A stretch of DNA of 64,000 nt from Agarophyton chilense (taxonomy: Eukaryota; Rhodophyta; Florideophyceae; Gracilariales; Gracilariaceae). Numbering within the stretch: the stretch's first letter is position 1; each line of letters begins with the position of its first letter. The stretch lies in contig JARGXX010000096.1 of the NCBI GenBank assembly GCA_030374765.1, positions 744,001 through 808,000 of the forward strand. The letters run 5' to 3'. Both the position numbers and the translations under genes were made by a program. Below the pieces are notes generated by a model, which was not told the DNA's origin, ran no database searches, and saw only the letters and a list, made by a program, of their open reading frames with translations. Of this stretch, positions 20,774 through 32,800 are shown one piece after another.

Positions 20774-22930
20774 TCAGCTTTCAGGAGTCCCTGTGATTCG
20801 TTGCTGTGCCCTGTCATACATTCCTTCGGATCTCGACACCCGGTAATTTTCTTCCCTTAGGGCTAGGAGTTTTTTACGTGCGTCCTCAAGCAGATACCTC
20901 GTACAGTCACAAGGTTGGGTCTCGGAAAGGCGGAGGAAGAAAGCCGTTTGGGAGCGAAAAAACGTCCTTGCGGGGCGGAAAGTGAGAATAATTGGGCGTG
21001 GGTGGTCCAGTGGCCGCTGTAGCTCCGTGGGAGGTATATGATGGGGGCCTGGACAGAAGAGCACTGAAATTGACAGCGAGGACATCTCCCAAATCGGCAT
21101 AATGGAGTGATGCATCCATTTCCGACTCCGTGGAGCTAACCAAATGGGCTTGGTTTGGTTTACGCAATGCAGTTGCGTGTCCTCTGGTTACACCAGCGTT
21201 GCGCCTGGAGGTCCTGTAGGTTTTGCCATAACCCTCGGCGTAGGTGACGAGCCTTCGGAAGGAGTATTGCGGGTTTTCCGTGTGGTAATTGCGCACATGT
21301 GTCCGAATGGCAGGGAACAATCCCGTGATGAAGTGGCGCTTAAGCCGTTCTACGGAGAACAAGTTTCCAAATCGACAAGCCCTCTTCCATAGGTCGTCCG
21401 CGAAAGCCGATTCGGTCATGTTGAAGCTCTTACTAAAGGATATTACTTCCTGGTGGGCATCCATTATAACGTCATCCGTGGCGTAAGTTTACAAGAGGTA
21501 CTGAACAACCTGAGGGTATGACCTGAGGAGCTCACGGTCCTGAGCATCCACGAGGTCAGTTGTGCCAGAAATCTTTGAAACCACTCGGTCACGCATCTGT
21601 TTTGTAAGGTAGAATTGGAAAAGGTATAGAGCAGCGCCCTCGTGGACACTGTTCTGATCGCAGGCCGTACGGAACAATCTGAGAAACCTAAGGACAGCAA
21701 TGGGATCGGAACCCGAGAACTTGTTATCCGTTTGGCCCATTTGACGATTCTGCGAGCCACCGAACCAGAATATTTTGCGGACCTGTCGGCCATCCGGTAA
21801 TTTCGGTAGTTTACAACCTTGAGGAAAAGTTCGTCGGTGGTTGGCAGTGGTCTGAGGCCTCGAACAGCAGACTCATCAACTTCCGAGTCGGTCGTTTCGG
21901 TCGAGGTCGATTCGGAATCACTCGTGTCCGAATGGCCTCTTCTTTTAAACCTTTTGTTCTTCTTTCTCTTGGGGTTACTTTTTCTCTTTCGAGCAGAGTA
22001 TGGACCTAAGGGATCGATCTCTCTATCAGATCCGATGGAGCCCTGAGGTCGCTGTACCTCATATAATCCGTCACGTGGGGCAAGCGGTCTGTCTTCTAGA
22101 CGCAGAGCTTCTCTTCTGCTCCTCGCTTGTTCTTCTCTTGGATCTTCCTGATGGGCAATCTGTCTCTCATCAAGACGCAACGCTTCTCTGCTGCTCTTAG
22201 ATTGTCACACCAGTGGGTTTTCCTGATAGTATTCCCGGCGAGGGGCGGATAATGCCGCCACTCGTGAGGGTTCGGTAGGGGGTTGCCATGCAGAGATCTG
22301 ATGGTCAATTAGTGATGGAGTGGTCCTAGGGACCAAATTGCCTGCCTGGCGGGTGACTGCTCCTTGAACGGCCTGTAGTAGGAAGTCTATGAATAATTCA
22401 GACTCCATTACCTTAGGGACGATTCGCGCGATGAGATAATCCGTATGGTCAGCGATCGCCGTAGCGAGTCGCACGTCCATAATGGAATCCACGTGGGTTC
22501 AGGAGAGCTCACGGAGACGGGGCCAGAGAAGGTCCGCAAGCCCTGCAGGCATGTTATCTCTAATTCCTTCGGTCTGGTGGGTTTCTCCTTGAGGTGCCCC
22601 TGGCCTAGAGGTGGTCCTGGTGAGGATTTCTCGTGAACACGCTGCCACCGTGAATTCTCGGCGAATCCTTTCAGGTTTAGCCAAAGGGGTCAGTACTTCT
22701 TGCGGCTGGCTGTTCGTGCTCCTGCGGTCGCTAGCGGTATAAACCGGAGGGTCAGTCGACATCGCCGGCGTTGTAGTCGCACTTCGTTCTGCCGTAGGAG
22801 TCGTGTGGTCTGGTCGGTTGCGTGTGTTTCCTGCATCCATAATGGCGCTTGCTTCTGTACTTCTGGTCCGTTGGCGAATTCCACCAAAGGTTAGAATCCG
22901 GATAATTCTTCGTTCCAATGGTCTGTTCAA
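20774..22930 (-). pseudogene. Element D gag, broken into several frames
   Basis: Blocks 22930-22499, 22492-22205, 22180-21741, 21740-21489, 21464-20907 and 21115-20774 together match the layout of the E Gag. The N-terminus is low-complexity, a charged helical region follows, then a Lys/Arg-rich stretch (ARKRKSNPKRKKNKRFKRR) and a Ser/Asp/Glu patch. The retrotransposon gag domain is next (DPIAVLRFLRLF, VVQYLL, FADDLWKRA). The CCHC zinc knuckle cannot be read intact. Gag forms the particle and binds RNA. At least three frameshifts are present. Confidence 0.8.
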
Positions 22931-22946
22931 TTACTCAAAAGGGATT

Positions 22947-22962
22947 CTAAGTCGCGAGACCA
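22947..22962 (-). other. Primer-binding site of element D
   Basis: On the minus strand, three bases after the LTR end, TGGTCTCGCGACTTAG begins with the TGG that pairs with a tRNA CCA end. Element E has TGGTCTCCCGACGTAG at the same offset. The implied tRNA 3' end is GAGACCA. Yeast tRNA-Tyr also ends GGGAGACCA, so a Tyr-type primer is possible but unproven. Confidence 0.65.
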
Positions 22963-22965
22963 AAA

Positions 22966-23411
22966 TGTAACACAATAACGTGTGGGTCAGCGTACGTGGC
23001 TCGACCGGTGGTAGCGTGGTAGAGCGGGTTCTAAGGTTCGAATCCTTGACGGCATCACTCCCAAAGTACTTGGTTCAATAGGCTGGCGATTACTGCGTAG
23101 TTCTACAGGTTGGAGCTACGGAAACGATGGCTTGAAAACCAAAGGGTGGAACTAATATACCAAAGGGGGTTATTTAGTATCCTAACGGTGCCTACCGTAC
23201 TCTAAGGGAGAAGCGTCACTCGAGCCAAGTAAATAATACTGGCGAGGCGCTGATATCTCCCTGGCACTGTAATGTTAATCTGTTACACTAGTTAAATAAA
23301 AATAATAATCTACATGAGTCCACCTGAGGTCGACCCGTACACGTGTCACCTGCAAGATCCTTCAGGGCCCGGTGGCTTACCGGGTTCAACCGTTATTGTT
23401 TTTTCTTCACA
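22966..23411 (-). repeat. 5' LTR of element D
   Basis: 446 bp, starting TGTGAAG and ending GTTACA on the minus strand. It abuts the primer-binding site on the left. On the right it breaks into the inverted-repeat arm of element C exactly at 23411/23412. It carries the tRNA-like segment. Confidence 0.9.
23005..23056 (+). other. tRNA-like A-box/B-box segment in LTR (copy 3)
   Basis: A box TAGCGTGGTAGAG and a perfect B box GGTTCGAATCC (23035-23045), with AAGG/CCTT T-stem pairing. The outer acceptor-like pairing seen in copy 2 is lost here. Confidence 0.45.
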
Positions 23412-24989
23412 CTCGCCATTCTTGGAGTTCCCGTCTGTAGCTGTTCCCTTCTTGGGGTTTTCCTTTTTGTTAAAGCGTTAAATCTAGCTTCCTAAGGGAG
23501 TTTCCACGGATTGTGGGGGCTACAGTGCGTCGTGAAGACGCGAATCCAACTTTGGATTTGGCGTAGTCCGCGGAGAAATTCCGGTACCTTCTGAAAGGTC
23601 TGCGAAATTCACGCGGATTGAGGGTAGGTCCGCCAAGGTTCGTTGGGTAACGTCGGAGGAACGTCGAGTTGAACACGAGGTTGACTCGGCTTCCTTTTCA
23701 GGTGGCCGTTCCGACGGTGTAGCTCAACGTACGGCATGTGCCGTGTTGGAGCGACGACCCCACCCACACGTGTCCCTGTGCAAACGAATCTTATTGGGTC
23801 AACCTCAAACGCGCCGTTGTATGGGCGTTTGAATGGCTGAGATTCGTTGTGCACTACAGTGTCGTGTTTTCCTGCGCGTGCAGTGCAGTACGGTACCGTG
23901 CGACTTATCGAGAGTTCTACGGGCTATGCCGTTTGTCCGCACATATACGGGTTGTGTTTCTTTTCACTGCACCGTGTTCGTCACCCTTAAAGGTGTTTCT
24001 GAAGTAGATTCTGTTCTTCTCTCCACTTTTGTGGGTTCCCCTGTTCTTCAAAGTTCCTTTCTGTTTATCCCTACTATTCAGGGTCTTCAGCCTCCGTAGT
24101 AGTAGATATTCTGAAGTCTGGGTCTTCGTTGTCTAGTGCACCGATTGTCCCGGTTGTGGGGTCAGCTGTAACTGGACATTCCAGGTTCCCCGGTCTGGCG
24201 TGAGCTCCCTCTCTACCATTTCCAGGAGAAACTGCCACTGTAGTGTGCGTAATGTCGCCGATCGACCGATGCGTATCACCATCAATCGGTTTCGTCGCCG
24301 GAGCCGAGCTGGTACTTGACATTTGACCATCCTCCTCCCCCTCCTTAGGTGAGGATACGGAGTTAAAGTTAGTCACAACCATAGGATCAGGGATAAATCT
24401 CGAAAGAGAATGCGGTCGTGTACGAATACCTGGCTTCCCAGTGACAGTAGGTGTCGTGTCTGACTACAATGGGAGATCCAAAAGACCACGATTCATGTTT
24501 GGGAAGACCGCTGGGCGGGATTGATTCTTATCCGTCGTTGACGTTCCCTCCGGCGATTCCGCCTCGGATTGAGGTTTTCCTGTCAACTACGTATGCGGAT
24601 TTGGTGCTAATTCAACGCGATCGTGCGATATTCGTTCATGGCGTTCACCTATTTCCAACACCACAGTCGTGTTATCGGCGGAGATAACGCGGTAGGGACC
24701 TTCTGCAATCGGCGATAGCCTATGCCAGCGCTCCTGTTCAGGATTACAATATTCCTCTCTCAGTAAGACGTTGTCACCAGCGCTAACCTTTGGAAAGGTT
24801 TTTCTGAGCTTCGCATCGAAGTTACGCTTATAGGCGGACTCTGCTTTCTCCATCGACTTTGGATCCATCGATAATAGCTTTTTCAAACGCTTCTGCCTGG
24901 TATCCCGATAGTTGTTCGTGGAAGGAAACGTTTCCACACTGGGTTGCGGTTCCAACGCCACTGGAGGCGGTATTCTCGAAAGCACCAAC
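23412..24989 (-). repeat. Left arm of a 1,578-bp inverted repeat (element C integrase tail)
   Basis: This segment is the reverse complement of 26609-28186, with the same length to the base by my end-matching and roughly 95% identity by eye. It encodes, on the minus strand, the end of integrase (VLSRIPPPVALEP), the GPY module (IAEGPYRVI), the ISHDRV motif, the KEGE linker and a long tail up to just before the chromodomain. The left end is cut by the LTR of D. The 1,619-bp spacer carries the RT, RNase H and integrase core of C on the plus strand. Confidence 0.92.
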
Positions 24990-26608
24990 GGTGGACACAG
25001 TTTGAGTCAGATCCCTGAAGTAGGCACGTCATCCAACGACAGACACAGAACTAAGATCCTTCTTAGGATTTTGTAATGTTTACCGCCGCTTTGTACCGAA
25101 GTTCGCGGATATATTGGCTGCTCTTCACGAGTTTCTGCGTAAAAGGTATCCAGTGAAGATGAACCTCTTGATGAAGCACAGGCTACAGCATTTCAAATGC
25201 TTGTAGACGCGGTAACGTCTCCGACAGTTCTGGCGTTACCCACTCTGGGACTTCCGTACGCTATCGATACAGATACGAGTTCCTAGCAGATTAGGTGTGC
25301 GTTGTTCCAAACAACGCCGAGTGGATATAGAAATCCGATAGGCTACTTGTCGCGTACACTGAATGTGCATGAGCGCAATTACTCAGTATCTGAGAAGGAA
25401 TGTCTCGTTGTGGTCTGGTCGTTAGCAACACTACGTCCCTCTCTGATAAGTGATCACTTGGCAGTGCATGCGGTCCATTCCGCACTCCGATGGCTAATGG
25501 AGATTGCGGAGTCTTCAGTTCGCCTCATGCGTTGGCGTCTCCGCCTCGTGGAATTCGACTTTGACGTCGAGTGCAAAAAAATGCATCCTGAACTGCCAGG
25601 CCGATGCTCTCTCCCGGCTGGGAACAGACGACAGAGCGGAACCAGTGGATGATCTGGAGATACCATGCTTTATGGTGAACCCTACACAGAGGGAAGCCGA
25701 GTCAACTTCGGATGACTCCTGTGACGATCTATTGGCTACCGAACCGTCGAAGCCCCTTTCGGGTTCGTTTATACCGATAACTCCTGAGGAGATGAAAAGG
25801 GAACAACAGATGGACCGGTTCTGTACCCGGATCCGATCCCGGTTAAACGGAGGACATCAATTACCCTTTCAGGTCAACGACAAAGGATACCTCATTAGGG
25901 TGGTGGAATCTAACCCACAGGTAGTGGTACCTCACTCTCAGCAACAACGGGTTTTACAAATATCTCACTACGTGAAAATAGGCGCCCACCCGGGTGGAAG
26001 GATGTCATATCTAACGCTTCGCAGAGATTTCTACTGGCCAGCGATGGCATTTGACTACTATGCAGTTTCCCGAGGATGTACGGGCTGCGCTAAAAACATC
26101 GTGAAGTTACGAAAGTATTCGAAGAAACATAATCTGTTTCCGGCACGCGCCTCTTTAGAGTTCGTTGCCATCGAAAAATTGGGTCCTCTTCTACATACCG
26201 CCCGAGGTAGTTGGTTTCTTATGGTTATTACGGACCGCTTTTCGAAATTAGTTCGTACCGAACCTCTTAAGAAAATCACCGCAAATGCGCTTGCGCAAGC
26301 TTTCGTAACGCATTAGGTGTTTGTGTATGGCCAAACGATACAACTCCTCTCGGATAATGGCTCAAAATTCGCGGCGAAGTTCTTTCAGAACGTGTGCAGA
26401 ATCCTGGACATAAGAAACTTGTTTCTTACAACATATCACCCCCAGTGTAATGGGTATGTTGAACGATTCAATCGTACGCTAGTCAATGCGCTGGGATCTT
26501 ATGTCGCGGATAACCCAAAACCCTGGGATCTCTTAAAGGATGCTGTCACCTACGCTTAACGCATGCAGGTTCATCGCATAATGAAATAATGAATATCTTG
26601 CCGTTCGA

Positions 26609-28186
26609 GTTGGTGCTTTCGAGAATACCGCCGCCAGTGGCGTTGGAACCGCAACCCAGTGTGGAAACGTTTCCTTCCACGAACAACTATCGGGATACCA
26701 GGCAGAAGGGTTTGAAACAGCTATTATCAATGGATACAAAGTTGATGGAGAAAGCAGAGTCCGCCTATAAGCGTAACTTCGATGCGAAGCTCAGAAAACC
26801 CTTTCCAAAGGTTAGCGCTGGTGACAACGTCCTACTGAGAGAGGAATATTATAATCCTGAACAGGAGCGCCGGCATAAGCTATCGCCGATTGCAGAGGGT
26901 CCCTACCCCGTTATCTCCGCCGATAACGCGACTGTGGTGTTGGAAATAGGTGAACGCCATGAACGAATATCGCACGATCGCGTTGTATTTGTACCAGATC
27001 CGCATGCGGAGTTGACAAGAAAACCTCAATCCGAGGCGGAATCGCCGGAGGGAACGTCAACGACGGAAAAGAATCAATTCCGCCCAGGGGTCCTCCCAAA
27101 CATGAATCGTGGTCTTTTGGATCTCCCGTTGTAGTCAGACACGACACCTACTGTCACTGGGAAGCCAGGTATTCGTACACGACCGCATTCTCTTTCTAGA
27201 TTTATCCCTGATCCTATGGTTGTGACTAACTTTAACTCCGTATCCTCACCTAAGGAGGGGGAGGAGGATGGTCAAATGTCAAGTACCAGTTCGGCTCCGG
27301 CGGCGAAACCGATTGATGGTGATACGCATCGGTCGAACGGCGACATTACGCACACTACAGTGGCAGTTTCTCCTGGAAATGGTAGAGAGGGAGCTCACGC
27401 CAGACCGGGGAACCTGGAATGTCCAGTTACAGCTGACCCCACAACCGGGACAATCGGTGCACTAGACAACGAAGACCCAGACTTCAGAATATCTACTACT
27501 ACGGAGGCTGAAGACCCTGAATAGTAGGGATAAACAGAAAGGAACTTTGAAGAACAGGGGAACCCACAAAAGTGGAGAGAAGAACAGAATCTACTTCAGA
27601 AACACCTTTAAGGGTGACGAACACGGTGCAGTGAAAAGAAGCACAACTCGTATATGCGCGGACAAACGGCATAGCCCGTAGAACTCTCGATAAGTCGCAC
27701 GGTACCGTACTGCACTGCACGCGCAGGAAAACACGACACTGTAGTGCACAACGAATCTCAGCCATTCAAACGCCCGTACAACGGCGCGTTTGAGGTTGAC
27801 CCAATAAGATTCGTTTGCACAGGGACACGTGTGGGCGGGGTCGCCGCTCCAACACGGCACATGCCGGACGTCGAGCTACACCGTCGGAACGGCCACCCAA
27901 AAAGGAAGCCGAGTCCACCTCGTGTTCAACTCGACGTTCCTCCGACGTTACCCTACGAACCTTGGCGGACCTACCCTCAATCCGCGTGAATTTCGCAGAC
28001 CTTTCAGAAGGTACCGGAATTTCTCCGCGGACTACGCCAAATCCAAAGTTGGATTCGCGTCTTCACGACGCACTGTAGCCTTCAAAATCCGTGGAAACTT
28101 CCCTAGGAAGCTCGACTTAACGCTCTAACAAAAAGGAGAACCTCAAGAAGGGGACAGCTATATAAGAGAACTCCAACGATGGCGAG
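26609..28186 (+). repeat. Right arm of the 1,578-bp inverted repeat
   Basis: This is the partner of 23412-24989 and contains the integrase tail and linker of C in the sense direction. Transcription across both arms would make RNA able to fold into a long hairpin. Both arms encode the same 102-codon frame (27216-27524 and 24382-24074) with only two differing residues. Confidence 0.92.
27249..27264 (+). other. Internal polypurine tract copy in pol (element C)
   Basis: CCTAAGGAGGGGGAGG is identical over its first 14 bases to the 3' polypurine tract of element B. It codes for P-K-E-G-E. The mirror copy is at 24334-24349 on the minus strand. Confidence 0.5.
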
Positions 28187-28824
28187 AGAATGAGAAGTCT
28201 ACCCACAAGAGTTCGTAGTTGAACGACTTATCGACTTCAATTATGAATCCAATGGAGAGATTCTTTACTGCGTACGCTGGTACAGATACTCAGTCGAGGA
28301 AGACGCTTGGGAATCCCTCAAGCACTTACTCCGCTCGAAGGTAACTGCATACCACCGCAGGACAAGAAGCGCACTACCTCCAGGTATGGAGCGCACCCAA
28401 TTGGGTTAACCGCAACCTCGAGAGAGGAGATCTCGAAGGAGAACATGAAGTAGAAGAATAAGAATCCTGGAAAGGAGAAGATGAAAAAGGAGAAGAAGAA
28501 TCGTGGAAAGAAGACGATGAAGTACAAGAAGAAGAAAAATCAACAGAGGAGAGCCCGAAGGAGAAGGAAACGATGATACTGTAGTTAAACAGGTATCCGA
28601 TCAATCGGTTTCAAAATGAAGAAGGCAAGGGAAATAAAAAAGGAAACTCAAGTGTTTACTTGTGCGCAAGTTAGTCGAACCCACTATCTATCATCCAAAG
28701 ATGGTCATGAGTCACAAGGTCCCTTGTTTTTCCGTGTCGGGTTACTCAACCTCCTGCGGAAGGACCAGCTCCGCTTTGAGTATTCTGGAAGTAACCACCG
28801 GCAGCACCGAGCAATTCCCCAACA

Positions 28825-30624
28825 TCAGTCGTATTTGGAATCGGAACACCCATGGCCTGGAGTTACGCGCAAAGCTGCGACTTGGGGAGTAATCTCACCC
28901 ATGTCAACGCTGACCTCCGCTGTAGCGGTTTCCGCATTAGTCCCCGCGGTATCGGGCGCGTTATCACCAGCCATCAATGGGTCACCCGGTTCAACGGGAG
29001 CGTTTTTCTCACCTTCATTATCCACCATTGGATCACCTGCACTATACAGTTGGATGAAATCGTCGGGAAAGACAAACCCGATGGGATGCCCAGCTGAGAC
29101 TTCGCGGTATAACTCTCGAAGAGGTTCAGCGTGAGCTGCGCTTGTGATAACACCCTCCCAAGGGTCATAGAAGACGAAGTAACCAGCTCGTGGGTACCGA
29201 CGGCCAGGAGACCTGTCGCACGGGGAAGGTCGACCGCTAGCGCGTTGCCTCTGTGGAACCTCGTCCCAATTGACGTCGTCGATAATGTCGAGGATGGGAG
29301 TAACCTGATCATCGTTAAGTTGGGATCCCAATGAAACGGAAATATCAATCTGTCTAATTCAAGATCGCAGTCGCTGCGGAAGACACCAGATTCGACATTG
29401 GTCGTAAGCCTTCCAGAGGAGGAACGCGGCAACACGGACCGTCCATTCAGAGGCGAAGATAGACCAAATCTCGGGATTCGAGGAACTCGTCAGGAGCGAG
29501 AAAGAATATTTCGCCGCAGGCGGAAGCTCCACAAAACACCCTGGAGGGTCTTCAACTGGACTCTACCAAGCGGGCAGCGGGATGTAGCGTCCTGTAAGGA
29601 ATCTCGGATGCATCCGTTCAACTTCGCCATTCTGATAAGGAATCAGGTACCCGAATAAGGACCGTGCTCGCCGCTCGAAGCGGATCATGCGATCAAAACC
29701 CTGCCGTGGGAACCGCCTTAAGTAGCGAAACTCCGCACGGAGGATTGGAAGATCTCAAGAGAGGTATCTGGTTGAAACGCCTGAAGCGGGACCCTGGGAG
29801 GGAGCACAGAATTACTCCGACAAGTTCTCTTCATACAGAGCTTTGCCCCAAGTACGGAAAAAGGACACGTCGAGAGTGCCCTCCGGTTCGAACGGTACCT
29901 CGTTGGGGGAGCGATGGTGACGCTGATAAGCGATCCTGGCCAAGACGGCGCGCGCATCGTCCATTCTTTCATTTCTCCTTCGGAATAGAGAGTGAGGTTC
30001 CACCGCAATGTGCGGTCTCCATTAGAAGGATAATACGACGGCAACGGGAAGGTCCCCGGATAGCACACCATCTTCCGCATAGGAGTTGATCAACGTGGAG
30101 TTGTTAACCGCCTCAGGACGGAACCACGGAGCCCTGGCGTATATATCCGCATCATGAACGGGATCCCTCGCCATGAAAAGCTCGCGGAAAACCCAATTAC
30201 TGGGACTGATACGCCCCCAAGGGGAGGGACCGGAAGAGTTCCACGCGGAGAGATCCAACCCAGACAATTTAGGGAGCAGCGCGGTATTGGAGCCAGTGAA
30301 AGCCTCCGTTCCACTCGGGTTGTTATTTCCCGAGGAAATCGGTACCCGCGAAATGGGGGTGTGATCGTTGAACGGCGGCATTGCTGGATGATAGTTGGAA
30401 GGGACGGAGAAGTTTGAATCGCTGAAAGCGCTGTCGTTAGATTCAACTTGAATGAACTCAACTTTGTGAGGACCCGCTATCACGGTATGAGACGCCATCT
30501 TCGCGCGCGTATGTACGGCAACTCGCGTAGAGTTATCGTGCATGTGAACACGGCGTTCACTAGCATTACGGAGGGAAAGATGTAGTGCAACGCCTTCGGC
30601 GATATTCCGGTGTTGGATACTCAT
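28825..30624 (-). pseudogene. aORF of element C: antisense accessory gene, broken
   Basis: A 200-codon N-terminal block (30624-30022, from an ATG) has a Ser/Pro-rich start and then IYARAPWFRPEAV, LINSYAEDG, LSGDLPVAV. A badly decayed middle (30080-29440) follows. The C-terminal block (29331-28825) has DQVTPILDIIDDVNWDEVP, a CDRSPGRRYPRAGYFVFYDPW stretch, GHPIGFVFPDDF and an acidic run. The conserved LREVGL...MRDAL tail of B and E is not readable. The aORF stop is 416 bp from the pol stop. The motif order is the same as in A, B and E. Confidence 0.78.
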
Positions 30625-30652
30625 AAATTAATATTGATACTCTCGTGGGGGA

Positions 30653-31363
30653 TGCTCTACTAATGACAAGTAGGTTGTAGGATTTTTGGCGGTACGGTAG
30701 CGTGGTATATTTAGAAGGCAGAGACCCCCGTTATAATGGGTCCCCGCATGAGAAGAACATGAATTAGAAATGTAGTAATATAATAAGTGGCGCTAGATTA
30801 GTTTATTAATTTAATTAATTAGTCTATTGGCCACAGTAGAACAGGACTTGTGCTCCGGCGATCTCGCCGTCGCCATCACCAATTAAATGGGTACCGGGTG
30901 TTCGGCTCTAATTCTGACTGCCTTTGCAGAATTAATACTCCCTTTGGAGGGTATTCGCATTGCCATCGGTTCAGTTATCTCACCGGCATCTCTTAAGAAG
31001 TGATTCTTACTACATCTTGCGTGTTTTCCCTGTTTCTTTTATACTTATATTTTACTGTGTGTTACAGATTTCTTCTCCGCCTCATTACTGGGTTGTTTCT
31101 TGGTTTCTTGTTATTTCTACTGCTCCGCTGGAGTTTACCCCTTTATTTATCTCTTTATTTTCCCTGTTCCAAGGGTTGTCGGCATTGCTATCGTACAATT
31201 CATACTCGTTTCTAATCCCACTTCCGTGGTATATCTTGAAGTCTCCGTGAAGTTACGCCTACAGCCGGGAGATAGGGAAGGCTTTAAGCTGAGTTCCCCT
31301 AAGAAGAGAGAAAGGCTTCGAACACATTGAGTGTCTTTTCTACTCGCGGGGCATTGCACTACA
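30653..31363 (+). repeat. 3' LTR of element C
   Basis: 711 bp, TGCTCTACTA to GCATTGCACTACA. The end resembles the GCATTGTCCTACA end of the E family. A short purine tract (CTCGTGGGGGA, about 30642-30652) precedes it. An AT-rich TATA-like region lies at 30775-30825. No 5' partner exists. Confidence 0.75.
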
Positions 31364-32800
31364 AGAAAAAGAGCGAGCGTCTGATTGATTTTCCTAAAGC
31401 CCGTCAACTTCCATCGCCACCAATTTTTTCAATCGACGAAGCAATTCTGTTTCTTTTCACTCTGCAGCATGAACAAGCTTCTACTGCGAAAATCGCTCTA
31501 CTGAAGAACCAGGAGATAGATATAAGATCGTTATATTACTCGTTTCTGAAGTTGGAAGAAGAATACTACGAGGTGGCGTACTTCTTTTTTGACAGGTTAA
31601 TCTCGGCTCGGAAGAAGAATTTCGATCTTCGCCTCACAAATATCAGGAAAATCCGTGATGGGTTGATACGGCACATTGAAACCGTTGCAGAGCGAATCGT
31701 AACAAAGAAATCTATTCTGTTCGCTTCAAGCACAAAGACTAGTCAAGAAAAGATGGAGGGGTATCTCGAGAAGCCACGTCTCGAATCCAGTCTCTACCAC
31801 TGTTTTGTAGTAGCGATTCTTTTGATATCCAAGATCCTTTCGAGTATTTGGGGGATATCAGGCCATGCTATCTGCCCACAAAAGTACAATCAAATCGTTG
31901 GTTTCTTGACTTGAAAACTACTTTGAATGGACACGAGAAGCAGTGAGCCTTAAACAGTCTCTGCAATCTGAGTTGGTCTGACATGCCCTTGGGGTTTTTG
32001 TAAAATTTCGAATCACCTGCATTCGGAGATGAGCTAGGGCGTGAACTAATGGCCATGAACCAGCGTCATTATGAATCCGTGCGAGAGTACAGCCAGAAGT
32101 TCACCATTCCCATGGCGCACATTGCACTTCTTAATGATGGTGTAACGCTAGTAACAGTGTACATCCAAGGTTTGGAGTTCCGTTCAGTTCCAAGTATTCA
32201 AAGATTCAGGAAGACAGGAACCTAGAGTTATCAGCTGTTTCAATTTCAAACGCTCAAATGAAAGACGACGCGTCTTTAAAGATGAAAGTGAAAGACATTG
32301 TGCGCAAGTTTAACATTTAGAGTAAAAGGCTTGTTAAAAGAGAAAATGCTATCAAGAATAGGACGGCAAAGTTGCATACAACACAGAGCAGACATTTAAC
32401 TGCTAAGGTGGTGTTAAAAGTTCTTAAAGAACGCGATCGTCGTCTTCTTGAACCGGAAAATGAAGCTTGGCTACGTCATTGAGCATGCATTGCTTTGCAA
32501 GGCGGACTGAGTCTTGACAAGCCTGGTGAGACACGGAATGCTCATCGAGCAGTTTCGCGTGGTACTGCACTTTGCACGACCATCAACGTGCAACGTGCCG
32601 GGGCATTCTCGGGAAACGAACTGCGACACTTACATTTAGTTGTTATGGGAGCAAATGACAGTGACGGCGAGGAAGAATGAAACGGTGAGTATTTGTTGGC
32701 AGAACTCTCAAGCTGGAAAAAAAGCATGCAGTAATTGTGTTTGATTTGGTTGTAGATTTGGTGAAACGCGTGCCAGGTCGTTTTTCATTAAAGATGCGCG
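31364..32800 (+). pseudogene. Unrecognised broken coding debris, in part gag-like
   Basis: The frame that is open 31327-31914 starts inside the LTR of C, so its first 12 codons are not original. The rest (about 180 codons) is Lys/Arg/Glu-rich and probably helical (IALLKNQEIDIRSLYYSFLKLEEEYYEVAYFFF). Near 32050-32110 MAMNQRHYESVREYSQKFTIP resembles the ESVREY...F motif of retrotransposon gag proteins. Basic short frames continue to about 32490. The last part (32500-32800) is upstream sequence of the seipin-like gene, and I see no clear promoter motif in it. A decayed retroelement gag is my best guess; a host coiled-coil gene cut by element C is an alternative. Confidence 0.4.

Larger units (their letters stand above)
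13299..23411 (-). mobile_element. Ty3/gypsy chromodomain element D, both LTRs present, second lineage
   Basis: Read right to left: 5' LTR (23411-22966), primer-binding site, gag, protease, RT with a nested solo LTR, RNase H, an integrase with its core deleted, chromodomain, then a plus-strand aORF, polypurine tract and 3' LTR (13744-13299). LTRs begin TGTG or TGTGG and end GTTACA on the minus strand. No matching target-site duplication flanks it (GCTTC on the left, CTCGC on the right). Proteins are clearly diverged from A/B/C/E, so this is a separate lineage with the same architecture. The right LTR directly abuts one arm of the inverted repeat of C. Confidence 0.88.
24990..28409 (+). pseudogene. 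Element C pol: RT end, RNase H, integrase, chromodomain
   Basis: RT C-terminus (NVYRRFVPKFADI, about 25080) and RNase H (SEKECLVVVWSLATLRP, about 25395) are broken by stops and small indels. Frame 25504-26316 is open through the linker and integrase zinc region (HYVKIGAHPGG, CTGCAKN). In the core the first acid motif reads AIEKLGP, where AIDILGP is expected, so the first catalytic Asp is Glu. The other two (LSDNGSKF, YVERFNRT) are kept. A TAG at 26314 and a TAA near 26557 interrupt the core. The tail runs to about 28128. The chromodomain is 28210-28400 (FVVERLIDFNYESNG, RWYRYSVEEDAWE). Confidence 0.88.
24990..31363 (+). mobile_element. Ty3/gypsy chromodomain element C, 5'-truncated
   Basis: The copy begins inside RT at about 25000, head-to-head with the left inverted arm. 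RNase H, integrase, linker, chromodomain (to 28409), antisense aORF (28825-30624), a short polypurine tract and a 3' LTR (30653-31363) follow. It is a separate subfamily from A, B and E, but has the same architecture. No 5' LTR, gag or protease is present. Confidence 0.88.
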
